Shown piece by piece: positions 47,424 through 59,484 of a stretch of DNA of 64,000 nucleotides. The stretch lies in assembly GCA_037951105.1 (NCBI GenBank), contig JBAMJV010007226.1:1-64000 (forward strand). Reading direction: 5' to 3'. Both the position numbers and the translations under genes were made by a program. The notes below the pieces were generated by a model. The model ran no database searches and was not told the DNA's origin. It was given only the letters and a program-made list of their open reading frames with translations. This stretch comes from Echinarachnius parma. Taxonomy: Eukaryota > Echinodermata > Echinoidea > Clypeasteroida > Echinarachniidae. Numbering within the stretch: position 1 is the first letter of the stretch; each line of letters opens with the position of its first letter.

Positions 47424-47869
47424 GTGACAATATATTTATAAATCTTTGAAAATTATATTGATTAATAGGCGCATTTGTTGTATGGAAAATGAGCAGGATG
47501 CGCATCTTATTGCACACAAGGGAAGGTAATATATGCTCGGAGTTTGTAAACATACACAGGTAAATACAATAAATAATAAACTCCATAAACTTCGAATGTT
47601 TGTTTACGTAATATTTCGCCTATAACGCTTTGTGATTGACTTTGGACCCATCCACATAGTCCCATAAAAACTGCAGTAGAACGAAAACCACGAGGAAGAT
47701 TAAAACATTATTATTTGGTCAATAAGTATGTTTTATTTTAGCATACTTTGGTCAGCTCGGCCTGTTCGTTTGTGAAAGGTAAATCGAATGAAAGTAATTG
47801 AACTGCTCATGTAACTGAACTTCGGTCCACTTATCACTTTCATACCAATGAATTGTTTTTATATATCAG

Positions 47870-48061
47870 ACGAGCGATGTGTCTACTAGTGAGCTCACTA
47901 ACCTTGACTTCATACATGAATGGATTTCTCTGATCGTTGCATATGCAAGGCCACCTACAGATGCCAAAGACGAAGCCTCTACTCTCCCTTCACCACCAAT
48001 TATAATCGTTGGTACACACAAGGACAGCATTCCTGGAACAGAACAGGAACAAAGTGAAAAG
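47870..48061 (+). CDS. Exon 11: ROC domain G4 (THKD) exon
   Basis: Contains FIHEWISLIVAYARPP and then PPIIIVGTHKDSIPG. THKD is the ROC version of the NKxD guanine-specificity motif. Acceptor ATCAG, donor GTGACT at 48062, phase 0 on both sides. A CAGTCAAACCTG-family element lies immediately downstream in the intron. Confidence 0.9.
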
Positions 48062-48098
48062 GTGACTGGCTTATTTCCGGTATCGCAGTTCGTTTATA

Positions 48099-49005
48099 GC
48101 TAATGCGACCACCTGTCTATAGCGACCACCTGCTCATAACGCCCGCTCTCCGGTCCTCCCCTAAAAAATCATGTGTTAAGCGACCTGCGTAATGCGACCA
48201 CGTGCCTAACGCGACCAGCGACCACTCCATTTGGGTCCCGACGCACGTATAAACCTGTGTATAGCGACCCAAAACATTGGCGCTATTGAGCGACCAAGGC
48301 ATCGACTCGGTCGCCTCTAGTCGCTCAAGGCTCCGATTCTGATCATGCCAATGCATATAACATAGTTTTGAAATTACAATGAACTTCAGACAGACGCTTA
48401 TTAACCGACACCAATGCTTCAGACTTCTAAAACCAAATTATACGTGCCCTTCATGCAGTACCTAATGCTGACACAGAAATGCGTCGAACAAAGTCATTTC
48501 ACTCAACATCACAACTGAATTTCATCTAAAAAATATTTTAATCGCCGAGGCGGGGTGATTCCCAGCGTGTTTCTTACTCTTTTCATTGATAATCCGTGCG
48601 CTTGTTATGACCAAACAATACATCTTGACCTCAGAATTATATATAGAAAACTATACATGCGCATATAAAAGTGCAGCTGATTCTCTCAATTCTCATGATG
48701 AGTAAATAAATTAAATAAAGTTTAATTTCACCTAAAAAGATAATACATATATTTAATATCATTCAAAATATATTGTCAATATATCATTTCGACTTTGTTG
48801 TGGTTATAAATGCATGCAGCAAACTACTAAATGGAACTATGGACCTGTGCGTGTACACATCCCAATTTTTTACACATGTGCATACTGGCACAATATATGC
48901 GACCATAAATTCAAAATGGCTGCCGACTTGTCAAATGCGACCACCTGTCTATAGCGACCACTTTTCACTGGTCCATTGAGTGGTCGCTATAGACAGGTTT
49001 GACTG
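48099..49005. mobile_element. CAGTCAAACCTG-type MITE, copy 2, left end lost
   Basis: Colinear with 41328-42235, beginning AATGCGACCACCTGTCTATAG and ending CAGGTTTGACTG before TA. The first 12 bases of the left terminus are missing or replaced. Confidence 0.8.
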
Positions 49006-49151
49006 TATATACTTAGAATAACACAACATAACAGAATATAATTATTATTACTTCTATAAAAAGGTATTTGTTGTGTTAAATGCTAAGTTTGAAAGGCATA
49101 GGATTATCGCGTTCATGATGTCTTTAATAATACACATTTCTTTATTATCAG

Positions 49152-49265
49152 ATTGCCTTCGCCTTTGCAACGATCCGAGACAGTCTGAAAAGTAAGCCTT
49201 ACTGTGATCATGTGATACCAGAGTACATCGCTGTGGAAAGCTCTCGTGGTGCTAAAGACGGAGAG
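49152..49265 (+). CDS. Exon 12: end of ROC domain, G5-like region
   Basis: Reads IAFAFATIRDSLKSK and EYIAVESSRGAKDGE. The ESS stretch is in the position of the G5 (SAK-like) loop. Acceptor TATCAG, donor GTGTGG, phase 0 on both sides, 38 codons. Confidence 0.8.
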
Positions 49266-49720
49266 GTGTGGATAAGTTCAAAATATCCAGACTAAGTATA
49301 TATGATAATAATATTTTGAAAAAATGTTTTCTTTTAGCGTGTGTTATTGTGTTGGACGGGTGATTTATGAGAGGATAATGTTTTTTTCCCAGTTTTGGGT
49401 GTTTGGTTTTGAGGAAGAGGGTGGGGGCGGCAAAAGGTGGAGGCTGCAAGACATGGCCAAGAAAATAACGAACATATGTAAGTGCTATTTGCTGACTGAT
49501 TGTAGTATGTTTGTGCAAAGTTGAAATTCTCCTGCCTGTCTGTTACAATTTAATCATGCAACAATGCAGTTAAACACGTGAAAAAACTAAAACTAATTTC
49601 ACACTCTACCAGTAAGAGAAAACTGGAGATCATTAATGAACCGGTATATATGCCTATACGTTTGATTCGCTCAAGGTTACAAGATTTCTTTTTGTTACTC
49701 TTAATCTCATCTACCTAAAG

Positions 49721-49861
49721 ATACAAACTCTGAAAGACAAAATCGTCGAGGTTGCCCTAGGCGCGGCTTACATGGGAGAAGACATCCCCCTACGATGGAT
49801 GAAGTTCGTGCAAGATGAAATCAAACCTGGATCCAAAAATCCCATGAAGGATTTAGAACAC
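49721..49861 (+). CDS. Exon 13: ROC-COR linker
   Basis: Reads IQTLKDKIVEVALGAAYMGE and IPLRWMKFVQDEIK, the last ROC helix and the P-L-R/S-W-M-xF motif that opens the COR domain. Acceptor CTAAAG has a moderate pyrimidine tract; donor GTACGT. Phase 0 on both sides. Confidence 0.8.
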
Positions 49862-50491
49862 GTACGTTACATTATTTTTTACAACGCGTGCTTTGAATGC
49901 TGTTGACAAACATTATCCATCAAATATTGATTCAAAGACAAGTAAATCAGTAGACAAGATGATTACATATCATGATATCAGACGTGTCTATATTATGCAG
50001 TTTTAACTCGTGAATGAACAGTGTTTTTTTACTCCAATTTGCTGGGATTATTTTATGGTATCGAGAATGTAAAACGATTCCGGAAATGACCTTGGTTATA
50101 ATTCTGAAAAGAAAATGGTATGAGACAAACCATCAGGAAGGACGTAACGAATAACTCGCCAATTATTCATGAAACAAATTGTATAAAAGTGTTCAGTATA
50201 GTTTATAAAGACATACCCACATGATACGGTCTGTTATATACTTATTATATTTCAGGCACTACAGAATATAAACTGATTATTGGGTAATATTTTATATCTT
50301 TACTAAAAATGTATATTTCATATTGCAATATAGAATGCGTCTAACTTGTACATAATTATTGTAAGAAGATCCATGGTATTGAAAGCCTATATTATTTAAA
50401 TGATAGAACAATTATCTTGCTCCAAAACAATGTATATACTTATGTAAGGCGGTGTTAAAACTCGGTATTGGTATTATATCATTATTTGAAG
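49862..50491. other. Intron 13
   Basis: AT-rich, nothing recognised. Confidence 0.4.
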
Positions 50492-50683
50492 ATCAAAGCC
50501 ACTGCGTCTAAACTTGGAATTGAAAGTGATTTGGTAACTATGCTGACGTTCTACCACGATCTCGGGGAGATTATCTACTTTGGCGATGTCAGCGATGATC
50601 TAACTGACCTAATCATTTTAGATCCTCGGTGGCTCGTTGACGTTTTCAAGGAGGTCATCACCATCTTTGAACCAGAAGAAACG
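50492..50683 (+). CDS. Exon 14: COR domain, N-terminal half
   Basis: Contains MLTFYHDLGEIIYFGD and LIILDPRWLVDVFKEVIT. FxHxxGxIxYF and DPxWLxDxF are hallmark COR motifs, the dimerisation module of ROCO proteins. Donor GTCAGT at 50684. The acceptor TTTGAAG at 50491 is weak, so the exact start is less certain than the rest. Confidence 0.85.
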
Positions 50684-51017
50684 GTCAGTAATTGATGATT
50701 GTGACAGTTGTTAAAAAACACCATTATTTTGGCGGGATTGAAATATTGAAATTACATTAAATCGTCTCATGCGGTCGACCACCCATGGTACAAATCTGCA
50801 GCAACATTCCAACTGATTCAAACCAGAATACTAACAGGACATCATACATTTCCTTCCGTGCAGATGATGATGATAAAACAAATTAGGACATACGGTCCCT
50901 CACTCTATGTTACTTGTATAGATGTTACTTCTCGTTCGTAAGTAAGGATTAATTCAAACATATAGAGAAACTGACCATACATATGTAAGATAAATGAAAA
51001 AAAGAGCCAACAAAAAT

Positions 51018-51096
51018 GGGATTCCAACGGGATTCGAACCCGAGACCCCCGGATTGCTAGACCGGTGCTCTTACCGACTGAGCTATAGAAAACCCT
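51018..51096 (-). tRNA. tRNA-like arm, Ala-type anticodon AGC (probably not functional)
   Basis: Minus strand: TAGCTCAGTCGGTAAGAGCA (A box), anticodon loop CTAGCAA, GGTTCGAATCC (B box), imperfect acceptor stem. Part of palindrome B. Confidence 0.5.
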
Positions 51097-51230
51097 AGTG
51101 CGGTGCTCGTTCCTGAAACCCCTTAGTTTTCATTGCTCGTTTGGTCAGAAGCTATTATAAACCTGACATATACCCGAAGGATAGGAATCAAATAGAAAAC
51201 TAAGGGGTTTCAGGGAGGAGCACCGCACAA

Positions 51231-51308
51231 GGGTTTTCTATAGTTCAGTCGGTAAGAGCACCGGTTTAGCAATCCGGAGGTCTCGGGTTCGAATCCCGTT
51301 GAACTCCC
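51231..51308 (+). tRNA. tRNA-like arm, Ala-type anticodon AGC (probably not functional)
   Basis: TAGTTCAGTCGGTAAGAGCA (A box), loop TTAGCAA, GGTTCGAATCC (B box), acceptor pairing imperfect. Part of palindrome B. Confidence 0.5.
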
Positions 51309-51398
51309 ATTTTCTTTGCTCTTTTTCATTTAAGTAAACATGACGTAAATTAAAACCTCATAATAATCTATATCTTCATTTATCTCTGTTTTCAACAG

Positions 51399-51684
51399 AA
51401 CCATATGATAGGTATCGCCTGGAACAATATACAGGAAAATGGTATGTTGGAAGAAAGCTTCATCAGATATGTCTGGAGAAGATTCTCAGCTGAAACTCAA
51501 GACCGGTTAATTGAGCTCATGGTGAAGCTGGATTTGATTTGTGTCGACTCTAAAGTTGCATCTCCTTGCAAGCGATTCTTAGTGCCTTCGCTACTCAATC
51601 CAAAGAACACGGCGGAACAAAACAGAACTCCAATGATGACAGATGCTTTCACGTTCTACATCAGTCTGGAAAAAGTGTTCCCAG
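51399..51684 (+). CDS. Exon 15: COR domain, middle
   Basis: Encodes about 95 residues, including FIRYVWRRFSAETQDRLIEL and CKRFLVPSLLNP, which continue the COR winged-helix part: a membrane-distal helix pair and the LVPSLL motif common in ROCO proteins. Acceptor TTCAACAG, donor GTAAAA at 51685, phase 0 in and 1 out. The intron before it carries a palindromic tRNA-like element. Confidence 0.87.
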
Positions 51685-53189
51685 GTAAAATTGCCTTGGT
51701 ATATTAAAAAATTGTTATAAGGATAGCTTGCATTCATATAGCGCTTAATACAGGGTTTATAAGCGCTGATACATAATACTCATTATTGGGTACACAATAT
51801 AATCATAATAAACAGAGTAAGTGTAAAATCAAATGACATAATCTCAAGTGAGAATATATGTGTCTCGCCATCCTCAGGGGAGCCAAAAGTCGCAAGATGT
51901 CGAACCTCAGAAATCACGATTGATTTGAAATTGCATGAAAAAGTGAAAAAAAAATATTATTGCCTCATGCATTTCCCTGATATCTGTTCTACCGGTACGC
52001 AAAATATCCAGTAAAAATATCCAGTGGAAAGGTAACAATTAAGCAGAGTTTTGAAGCATGTTTTTTGCAGGTTTGAAAAGTTTGCGTTCCAAAATTATTT
52101 GCCACTAAAAGCGATCGATATTAAGCTCCGCCTCTTAACAACCCCTTTGTGCTAAGTTGGAATCTCGGTAGCTGTCAAGAGCGGCCAGCTCACATCGAGA
52201 TTCTTTAATCCCTATTGACTGCGCCGCCGCTTGCACGGAGATTAGTAATCCAAATGGCCTCCATTGTATAGTGGCCCTATTGAGTTTGACAAAATATGTA
52301 GCCAAGTCCTATCCAATTAACTGCACACCCACCCCCCCCCCCCCCCCCCCCCCCTCCTCCAACCTCATACACTATGTACACCACTGGTTGATTGTGAGTA
52401 TTATATAGATTAAAGAATTGGGCCCTGTAACATAACATTCATTAATCGTATGTAGAATTAATTTGTCGTACTAAATATTTAAGTAGTTCATAATAATTTT
52501 ATAATAAGGCATACCCCCCCCCCCCTCCCCCTTTGGTACCTGGGGCCTCCCCCTCCAAAATGTCTAGCTTCGATACCCCGTTTTACTTTTCACGTATCAA
52601 CATACTGTTCTTTGTAATAGTTTTTACATTACGCACCAGACGCAAGTTTGCATTCCTAAAATCAAACTGCCAGTCAATACTGATTAATCGAACAATAACC
52701 AGAGCCAGAGCGGAGCCCCTTTTGTTACCTGAAAGTGCTCGCTATTGTATCATGTGCTCGATGTGTACAGTTTATCGTTCCAAACCCACTTAAATTGTAA
52801 TTAAATCTGTTCATATCTCTACAATGCATGGATAATATTCAACAGTTTCTGGAGGGAAGGTGTATATCATACATATTTACTGATATGCAAGTTTTCAAGA
52901 AAATTGAATAAAGGTTGCTACGACATTCTATTCATGCAATCGGTTCACTTATGGCCTGCTTAAAACGCTAATTTCACTTTCGAAATGGATGTAAAGTTTC
53001 TTGAGCTATTTTCTCGGCATCTTATTTCCAGACCGTTCAATATTTGCCTTAGAAAAGCGTCAATAACTCCGCGTTGCAGAATCATTATGAGACAAACTTT
53101 TTATCATATTAAAGCTTAGATATTGCTGAATCGAACTTAATACAAATCCAGAAAATCAACTTTGTCGACTTTTGGTTCTTCTACGTAGG
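51685..53189. other. Intron 15, first part
   Basis: A TATAGCGCTTAATAC motif at 51738 resembles the one at 25130. Poly-C runs at 52331-52353 and 52516-52532. No gene or clear element ends. Confidence 0.4.
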
Positions 53190-53695
53190 ACGGGTCACAT
53201 ATTATATGAAATTATACTGTAAAATTGGGTAATATGATATAAATAAATGGGTTTTGAGTTTAGTCGGAAATGAGTCCAGTGTAGTGGAGGCACGAATGTG
53301 GCGGGAAGGTTGGTCCAGAGAGTGGGTGTGGCAATTGGGAAGGCATGTGTTCCGTAGCGAGTGCGGGGGATATGACCAGTTTTGAGTTCCAGCGGTATAT
53401 GATGACGGAAGAACACGAGATTATTTTGTTTTGCAATAAGTACATTATTCTGAGTTGTTGAACTTTGTATGCAAGAGTAATAACTTTAAATTGGATAATT
53501 GTAGGTATATAGGGAGCCAGTGTAAAGAGCGTAGAACAGAATTGATGTGATCTGATTTCTTAGCGCGTGAAAGTAGACGGGCTGCTGAGTTCTGTATTCG
53601 TTGGAGGGGAGCGATGTAGGATTGAAGAATGTTTATGAAGAGACTATTACATTAATCAAGGTGAGAAGTAGTAAATGCATGGACAAGTCATTCAG
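53190..53695 (-). pseudogene. 3' part of an L2/CR1-like LINE
   Basis: Minus strand with broken frames shows LVHAF, HIPLELKTGHIPRTRYGTHA and PTLWTNLPATF, the C-terminal end of a non-LTR reverse-transcriptase protein. It continues the LINE at 55663-56890 once the insertion between them is ignored. Confidence 0.72.
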
Positions 53696-54167
53696 CAGTC
53701 AGGCGCAAGATAGCTTTTCCAATCTTTTAAAAAAGATCGGATAACGGCTGTTCTTGGACTTCCACCGACCGAGGGCTTAAAATGTTCCCCCGCGCAGTAG
53801 ATTCGCTTGACAGTCACTTACTTAAAATATTACAATGACACAAAATCAGCCGCCCATACACAAACACAAACATAAACACCCACAAACAAAGGCACACGTG
53901 TACACACACATATAAATACACGTACATACATACACATCTATACACAGACACAAGCGCACAACCGCATACACACGTATACATACACACACACACATACACA
54001 CACACGCGCGCACACACACACACCCACACACTCACAAGCAAACACACAGACACACACGCCCACAAACAAACACACAGCCACACACACACACGCACACACA
54101 CGCGCGCGCACACACACACACTCAAAAGCAAACACACAGACACACACACTCACAAGCAAACACACAG

Positions 54168-54199
<32 letters not shown>

Positions 54200-55662
54200 G
54201 CACGCACAAACACGCACAGCCACAGACACACACACACACACTGGCACACACACTTACATACGAAAACAACACAAACACACACACACACACAAACACAAAC
54301 ACACACACATGCACAACCATACACGTACACACACATACAAACACACGCATGTAAACACACACACACAAACAAATATACGCACACATACAGACATACGCGC
54401 AAACAAACACACACACGCATAAACACACACACACAGACTCACAAGCAAACACACAGACACACCTACATACACACACACGCACTCACACACAGAAACACGC
54501 ACACGGCACAGCCACACACAGACACACGCACACACACACTTACAAACGCACACAACACGCATAGCCACAGACACACACACACACACTGGCATACACACTT
54601 ACATACGCAAACAACACAAACACACACACACACACAAACACAAACACACACACATGCACAACCATACACGTACACACACATACAAACACACGCATGTAAA
54701 CACACACACACAAACAAATATACGCACACATACAGACATACGCGCAAACAAACACACACACGCACAAACACACACAGACACACATACACACACACGCACT
54801 CACACACAGAAACACGCACACGGCACAGCCATACACAGACACACGCACACACACACTTACAAACGCACACAACACACACACGCGCACACACACACATACG
54901 CACATACACACACACGCATGCAAACACACACAAATATATGCACACAGATATACATACGTACAAACATATGCACATATACACACGCATACACACAAAAACA
55001 CGCACATATACAACACATACACGAGTAGATACACACTAACACATACACACACTGACACATACTCACATGCACTCACACACACGCATACATACACATACAT
55101 TTGCACATAATATACACACAAACGTCACATACACATGGACACACACACAAACACACACACACACACGCACGCACTCACACATTCGTACACACATACAAAC
55201 ATGCTAATGCACACACACACGCACGCACATACATGCATAATGTATTGTTATGTTATAGCGTGCTCATAGTTTTCACTTTATACCCAAGCATGTGCGGCTG
55301 TACTGAAAGTCTAGCAACGGCCGTTTGAAGCTACATTTTAAAAAATTATACCCCTAATTACGTATTCCGAATAGATTTTCTCAAGATGTCATGGTTCGAT
55401 TTCTTTCTTTTTTAACATCAAGAAATGTTTGTTATTCATCTTTTAGTACACCAATTCTTTAAAAATTGTCATGGTTAGATTTCTCGTAATAATTTTTTAA
55501 GCGACCGAGGTTCAAAAGTTAAATTTCTTTTCCCATTGACATAACACGCGGAGTAGCGCGTTGCATGATGAGTGTACGGCTTATGCATAATTCATTAGGG
55601 TCCGAAAGATTGGAAAACCAATCTGTTCAGAAAGATTGGAAAAGCAATCTTGCGCCTGACTG
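53696..55662. mobile_element. Inverted-repeat element carrying a CA/GT satellite, inserted in a LINE
   Basis: Left end CAGTCAGGCGCAAGATAGCT and right end inverse (AGCAATCTTGCGCCTGACTG), arms of about 35 bp. TTCAG is repeated outside at 53691-53695 and 55663-55667. The LINE protein reads STTEQ on one side and LVHAF on the other, as in an interrupted element. The interior is almost all CA-rich satellite. Confidence 0.78.
53862..55245 (+). repeat. CA-rich minisatellite, about 1.35 kb
   Basis: ACACAC units broken by CG, AT and GC steps. Contains higher-order copies: the stretch around 54245-54480 is repeated at about 54590-54830. Long open frames in this array are an artefact of the two-base repeat. 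Confidence 0.92.
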
Positions 55663-56890
55663 TTCAGTGGTACTTTTGTCTAAGTAGCATCCCAGCTTTC
55701 CGATGTTGTAGCTTACAAAGGCAGCGGAACAACATGAGTACTTGATATGTTGTTGGAGGATTGACTGATGGTCGAGGGTGACTCCAAATTCCCTAACCTT
55801 GTTTGAAGGGTCGATGTTTGTATTGTCTATGGAAATGCGTGCGATATGTTTTGGCGTACGGAACTGTAAGGTGAGATGGAGTACATAAGTCATAGATGCA
55901 TTTAGCTGCAGACTGTTCTGGCTTGACCATGCCTGAATATCAATGACACAGTCCGATAGCTGCTTTAGTGACTCCATGTGCTCACTCTGCTCTTGTACGA
56001 CATACAGCTGTGTATCGTCAGCGTATACCGCTTGATGAACACAATGATGAGCCTTGGTGATGCCGCTTGAGGGCCAGTATAGAGGATGAATTCCAACGGA
56101 CCCATGAATGATCCTTGTGGGACTCCAGAAAATAGCGCAGGTTGTCTGGAGAATATGAGCTGAAGAGCTGGAGAGGCAGGCCATCTATGCCGTATAATCG
56201 CTTGAACTTCTTCTAGGCAGCTGTGTGGTTAATAGTGTCGAATCCGAACGAGTAGTCTTAAAGGACGACAATAGCTTTGAAGCCTCGATCAATTGCAAGA
56301 AGGAACAAGTGCAGTTTCCGTAGAGTAAAATTTACGTAGGCAAATTGCATTTTTCTGTTGGAGTCCGTGTTGTTCAAGGTACACTCGCAGTTGGGGAGAG
56401 ACAATTTTCTCGAGACCCTTTCCCAGAAAAGAGATGTATACAATCTGCATATAGCTCGAGAGAATAATACCATCATTACGAGGTTTCTTCAGCACAGGAA
56501 TCAAAGGTGATTATTTGAAGGATTCTGGAAAATAGCCCGATGACAGTGATAAGTTCATGATGTGTGTGATTGTAGGAAGAAGTTCGTCGAGACAAGCCCT
56601 CAGGAGCCAGGTTTGGATGGGGTCGAGGATGATTTTCATTTCTCGGAGACAGCCTCAAATGAGGGTAGCGTACTGATGCACGTTGGGTCGCTGTTAGCCT
56701 GGCGTTGTGCTGGTTCAACATCTTCAAGGGCAGTGGTGATTTTGGTGACCTTCTTTTTGAAGAAACTTTCAAAGTCATTAGCAGGATTTCTATCAGAGTC
56801 ATGGTAGGTAAAACTAAGTTGTTTCCTGGTGAAGAAGCTTTTGGACGTATTTAAAACGCTGCTAATCGTAACAATTGCTGATTTCATGTA
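55663..56890 (-). pseudogene. L2/CR1-like LINE, reverse transcriptase part
   Basis: Minus-strand frames, shifted several times, show ANDFESFFKKKV, SDPIQTWLLRACLDELLP-like, GLEKIVSPQLRVYLEQHGLQ, FYSTETALV, VYADDTQLYVV and STTEQ. YADD is the catalytic motif. The endonuclease part is absent and the frame is broken, so inactive. Confidence 0.82.
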
Positions 56891-57169
56891 TTCTGATTTG
56901 GCACTGTCAAGTGACTAATGATAGGCTTTGCATTGATCTTAATACATTTATAAGTCATTATATTTAATACATAATGCATAAGATATTCATTTACCATCAG
57001 TTTTATGAAGTACAGAAGTGAATCCAAATAGTCTACTACGAAGAACGATCGGAATACGATGGTATATCCATAGAGTTTCATTATAAATGAAAAGGTACAC
57101 ATATACCGACAAATATTAGTTGGCAATCAATGTTTTCACATTGTTCTTCCCCTCTCTTCCTCTCTTCAG

Positions 57170-57312
57170 TCGGTCTCTTTCACCGTCTCATGTGTCGTGT
57201 GGCACGCAGGTTTGGTCCCAAAGTGAAGCTCTACCACCACGGAATTGTCCTGCAAGAAATATACAATGACGTACTCATCCAGATGATGTCCTTCCCAGAG
57301 ACATATGTTAAG
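57170..57312 (+). CDS. Exon 16: COR domain, C-terminal part
   Basis: Reads GLFHRLMCRVARRFGPKVKL and ends with PETYVK. The P-xGLFxRLxCR motif is typical of the second half of COR. Acceptor follows a strong pyrimidine tract (TCCTCTCTTCAG), donor GTATAC. Phase 1 in and 0 out, matching exon 15. Confidence 0.85.
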
Positions 57313-57558
57313 GTATACCACTATTATTATCATGTTAAAAAGAAGGACATTCGGATTGTGCTGTACGTTTTTATGAATCAACGGATATATTTTCCATTCA
57401 AGACTTCATTTAAATTCAATTGGTAAAGTTATACACATATCTTCAAATTAAAAGATTTGGGAAATTATTATTCTAAATAACTTTAATTTTAAATTTGCGA
57501 ATGTAGCAATAAATACCGTTATGTGCTTCATGACATATCATTCAATTTATGAAAACAG

Positions 57559-57648
57559 GTGGCATTTCTAAACAAAGCAATGGACAGGGAAACTGGAGAC
57601 CGTGACGCCTGTGATGAGAATAGTCCAAATCATACAACAGTCAAGACG
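57559..57648 (+). CDS. Exon 17: post-COR acidic segment
   Basis: Thirty codons, VAFLNKAMDRETGDRDACDE and more, between acceptor AAACAG and donor GTAGGC, phase 0 on both sides. No domain recognised; assigned by frame, splice sites and position. Confidence 0.65.
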
Positions 57649-59038
57649 GTAGGCCACTTGAAATTTCTAAGAATGTCACTGGACAAACTCAGAAATAGTA
57701 ATAATTATATAATTTTGCTTTCACCAATCCTAAAACGACATGTTACGTACATAAGTCATGTGTAGATATATAAATCGACATCATACTGAGATTATTAGTA
57801 AAATTGTTTGACATATATCCATTACATTTACTGAAAATAAATAATATAGGTTTTTCCGCTCAATTTGACCCTTTTTTCAATCGAATTCATTTAAGGTCAT
57901 TCAAATTCACACATTGCCGCGTAATCGTTGGTATCGGTCTTTATAATTCCGAATAAGTGCAAACGAATTCATGCATACGTATACGGTTTCGTGAATAGAC
58001 ACAATAGTTCATTTATGGGCACTCGAATTCGCGAATGTGCAGTAGCGCCAGCGTGAACTACATGCCAATTTGAATGACCATTGATGAAAAGGTATGCTCT
58101 TTGTGCAAATTTACTTGCTCAGCCGTGATTTTGAACGACTATTTACGAATTCGAATGCTGCTTTGACACGGCGATCGCAAATTGCGCGAATTCGTGTGTC
58201 ACAATCACAAAATTGACCGGGAAAACCTATAATATGAAATATGGTTAGAAGGATTTAGTATTGCTATTGCTGAATTAATTGAATTGGATGAGAGTGGGGT
58301 AGCATGGTCGGACTGATTTGGGGCATGCAGTTATCAAGTTAATGTGGTTTCTCATGATGTCTACAAACATTTTGAAATTAAAAAAATCAATTTGGTTCAA
58401 GTTTATAGGCTTAAAATTGAAGAAATTGCATATTATCATGTACTGGAATGTGTCTGTTAAGTCGTGTGAAGGTCGCCTTCACAGTGACTTTGTGGACATA
58501 ATGGGCCTCTAAAACCCATCAAATTCCACAGAAATTATGATGTTCTATGTTCCAGAATATGTAATATAATAATTATTTAAAGATAAACTTGCCTACTTGA
58601 TATCAGTCCATTTGGCGAAAACAGCAACAAATGTCTTTGTCATCATATTATCGTGAATAGCGCCCTCATGTGGTTACCTTGTCAAATTGTTATAACTGTA
58701 GAGCTTGATCTCCTTGACATGTGTGCCAAATATGAAAGTGGTTGATTGAATAATAAAGTAATTGGAGAGGGGGGCCATATGAGCCCCCCCCCCCCCCCCC
58801 CCCCTTCGGCCTGGGAACGACAAAATACGTTGGGCTTGATAGGGTTAATGGAGGCACTACTTATCATGCGTATGTAGTTCCTAATTTGGTAAAGATTGTC
58901 CCTTTATGTTCGTATTCCTTTTGTTTATCTTAACATTACTATTCTTCAACTAGTGGATGCTTTGGTAGGGATAATGTTTATGAAATACACTTTGTTGAAA
59001 ATCGTTTCTTTGTCTTAAACAAATTTAATTGTTCCAAG
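57649..59038. other. Intron 17
   Basis: Contains the element at 57845-58231 and a poly-C run at 58783-58805; nothing else recognised. Confidence 0.4.
57845..58231. mobile_element. Inverted-terminal element rich in CGAATTCG
   Basis: TATAGGTTTTTCCGCTCAATTT and AAATTGACCGGGAAAACCTATA are inverse ends; GAATTC occurs five times inside. About 387 bp without coding capacity. Confidence 0.7.
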
Positions 59039-59207
59039 GTTATCCACAAAGTCTGCGGAGAACTGAATGACCTGTGCAGAGGTTGGATGGGAGACAAGTT
59101 CCAAGGAAAAGTCATCTTTGACTGCCCTCGTCCAGACTGTGAGTCGAGGTCCATCAGACCATGCACCGAGCATGGAAGCACTACAAAGGACCTGAGAAGT
59201 CTCTATG
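59039..59207 (+). CDS. Exon 18: Cys-containing tail
   Basis: Reads VIHKVCGELNDLCRGWMG and KVIFDCPRPDCESRS, then CTEHGSTTKDLRSLY. The CxxxxC and C-H pairs suggest a small zinc-binding fold after COR, but this is inference; no named domain is recognised. Acceptor CCAAG, donor GTAAAA at 59208, phase 0 in and 1 out. Confidence 0.7.
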
Positions 59208-59484
59208 GTAAAATATTAAACACGATTAACTTTTGCAATCCCATTGAAATGCATTGGGTATCATTGCAATGCACTCTTGATTTTATGTTATAATGGTTTA
59301 ACTAAAATAAACTCGTGATAATCATTCGACTGTTCTGTGTTACGTTGCTAGTAAACTAACCACATTGTTTCACTATAATAATAGTCAAATGAAGCTCTTA
59401 ATATTCATTACCTGACTAAATTCTATTGCAATCTAAACCTTGTTACAATTTTATCTTTACCCCATTTTTTAATTGCACTTGCAG

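Larger units (their letters stand above)
50990..51336. mobile_element. Palindromic element with tRNA-like arms, copy B
   Basis: Arms AAATGAAAAAAAGAGC...TGGGATTCC and the inverse GAACTCCCA...GCTCTTTTTCATTT enclose two divergent tRNA-like units and a 134-bp spacer that is itself inverse-repeated (CCTGAAACCCCTTAGTTTTC and inverse). The spacer centre matches that of copy A in inverse sense. Confidence 0.82.

Noticed and set aside
53814..55328. Several long open frames rich in Cys/Val or His/Thr on both strands
   Set aside because: They are translations of CA/GT repeats, which lack stop codons in most frames; no splice or domain signal.
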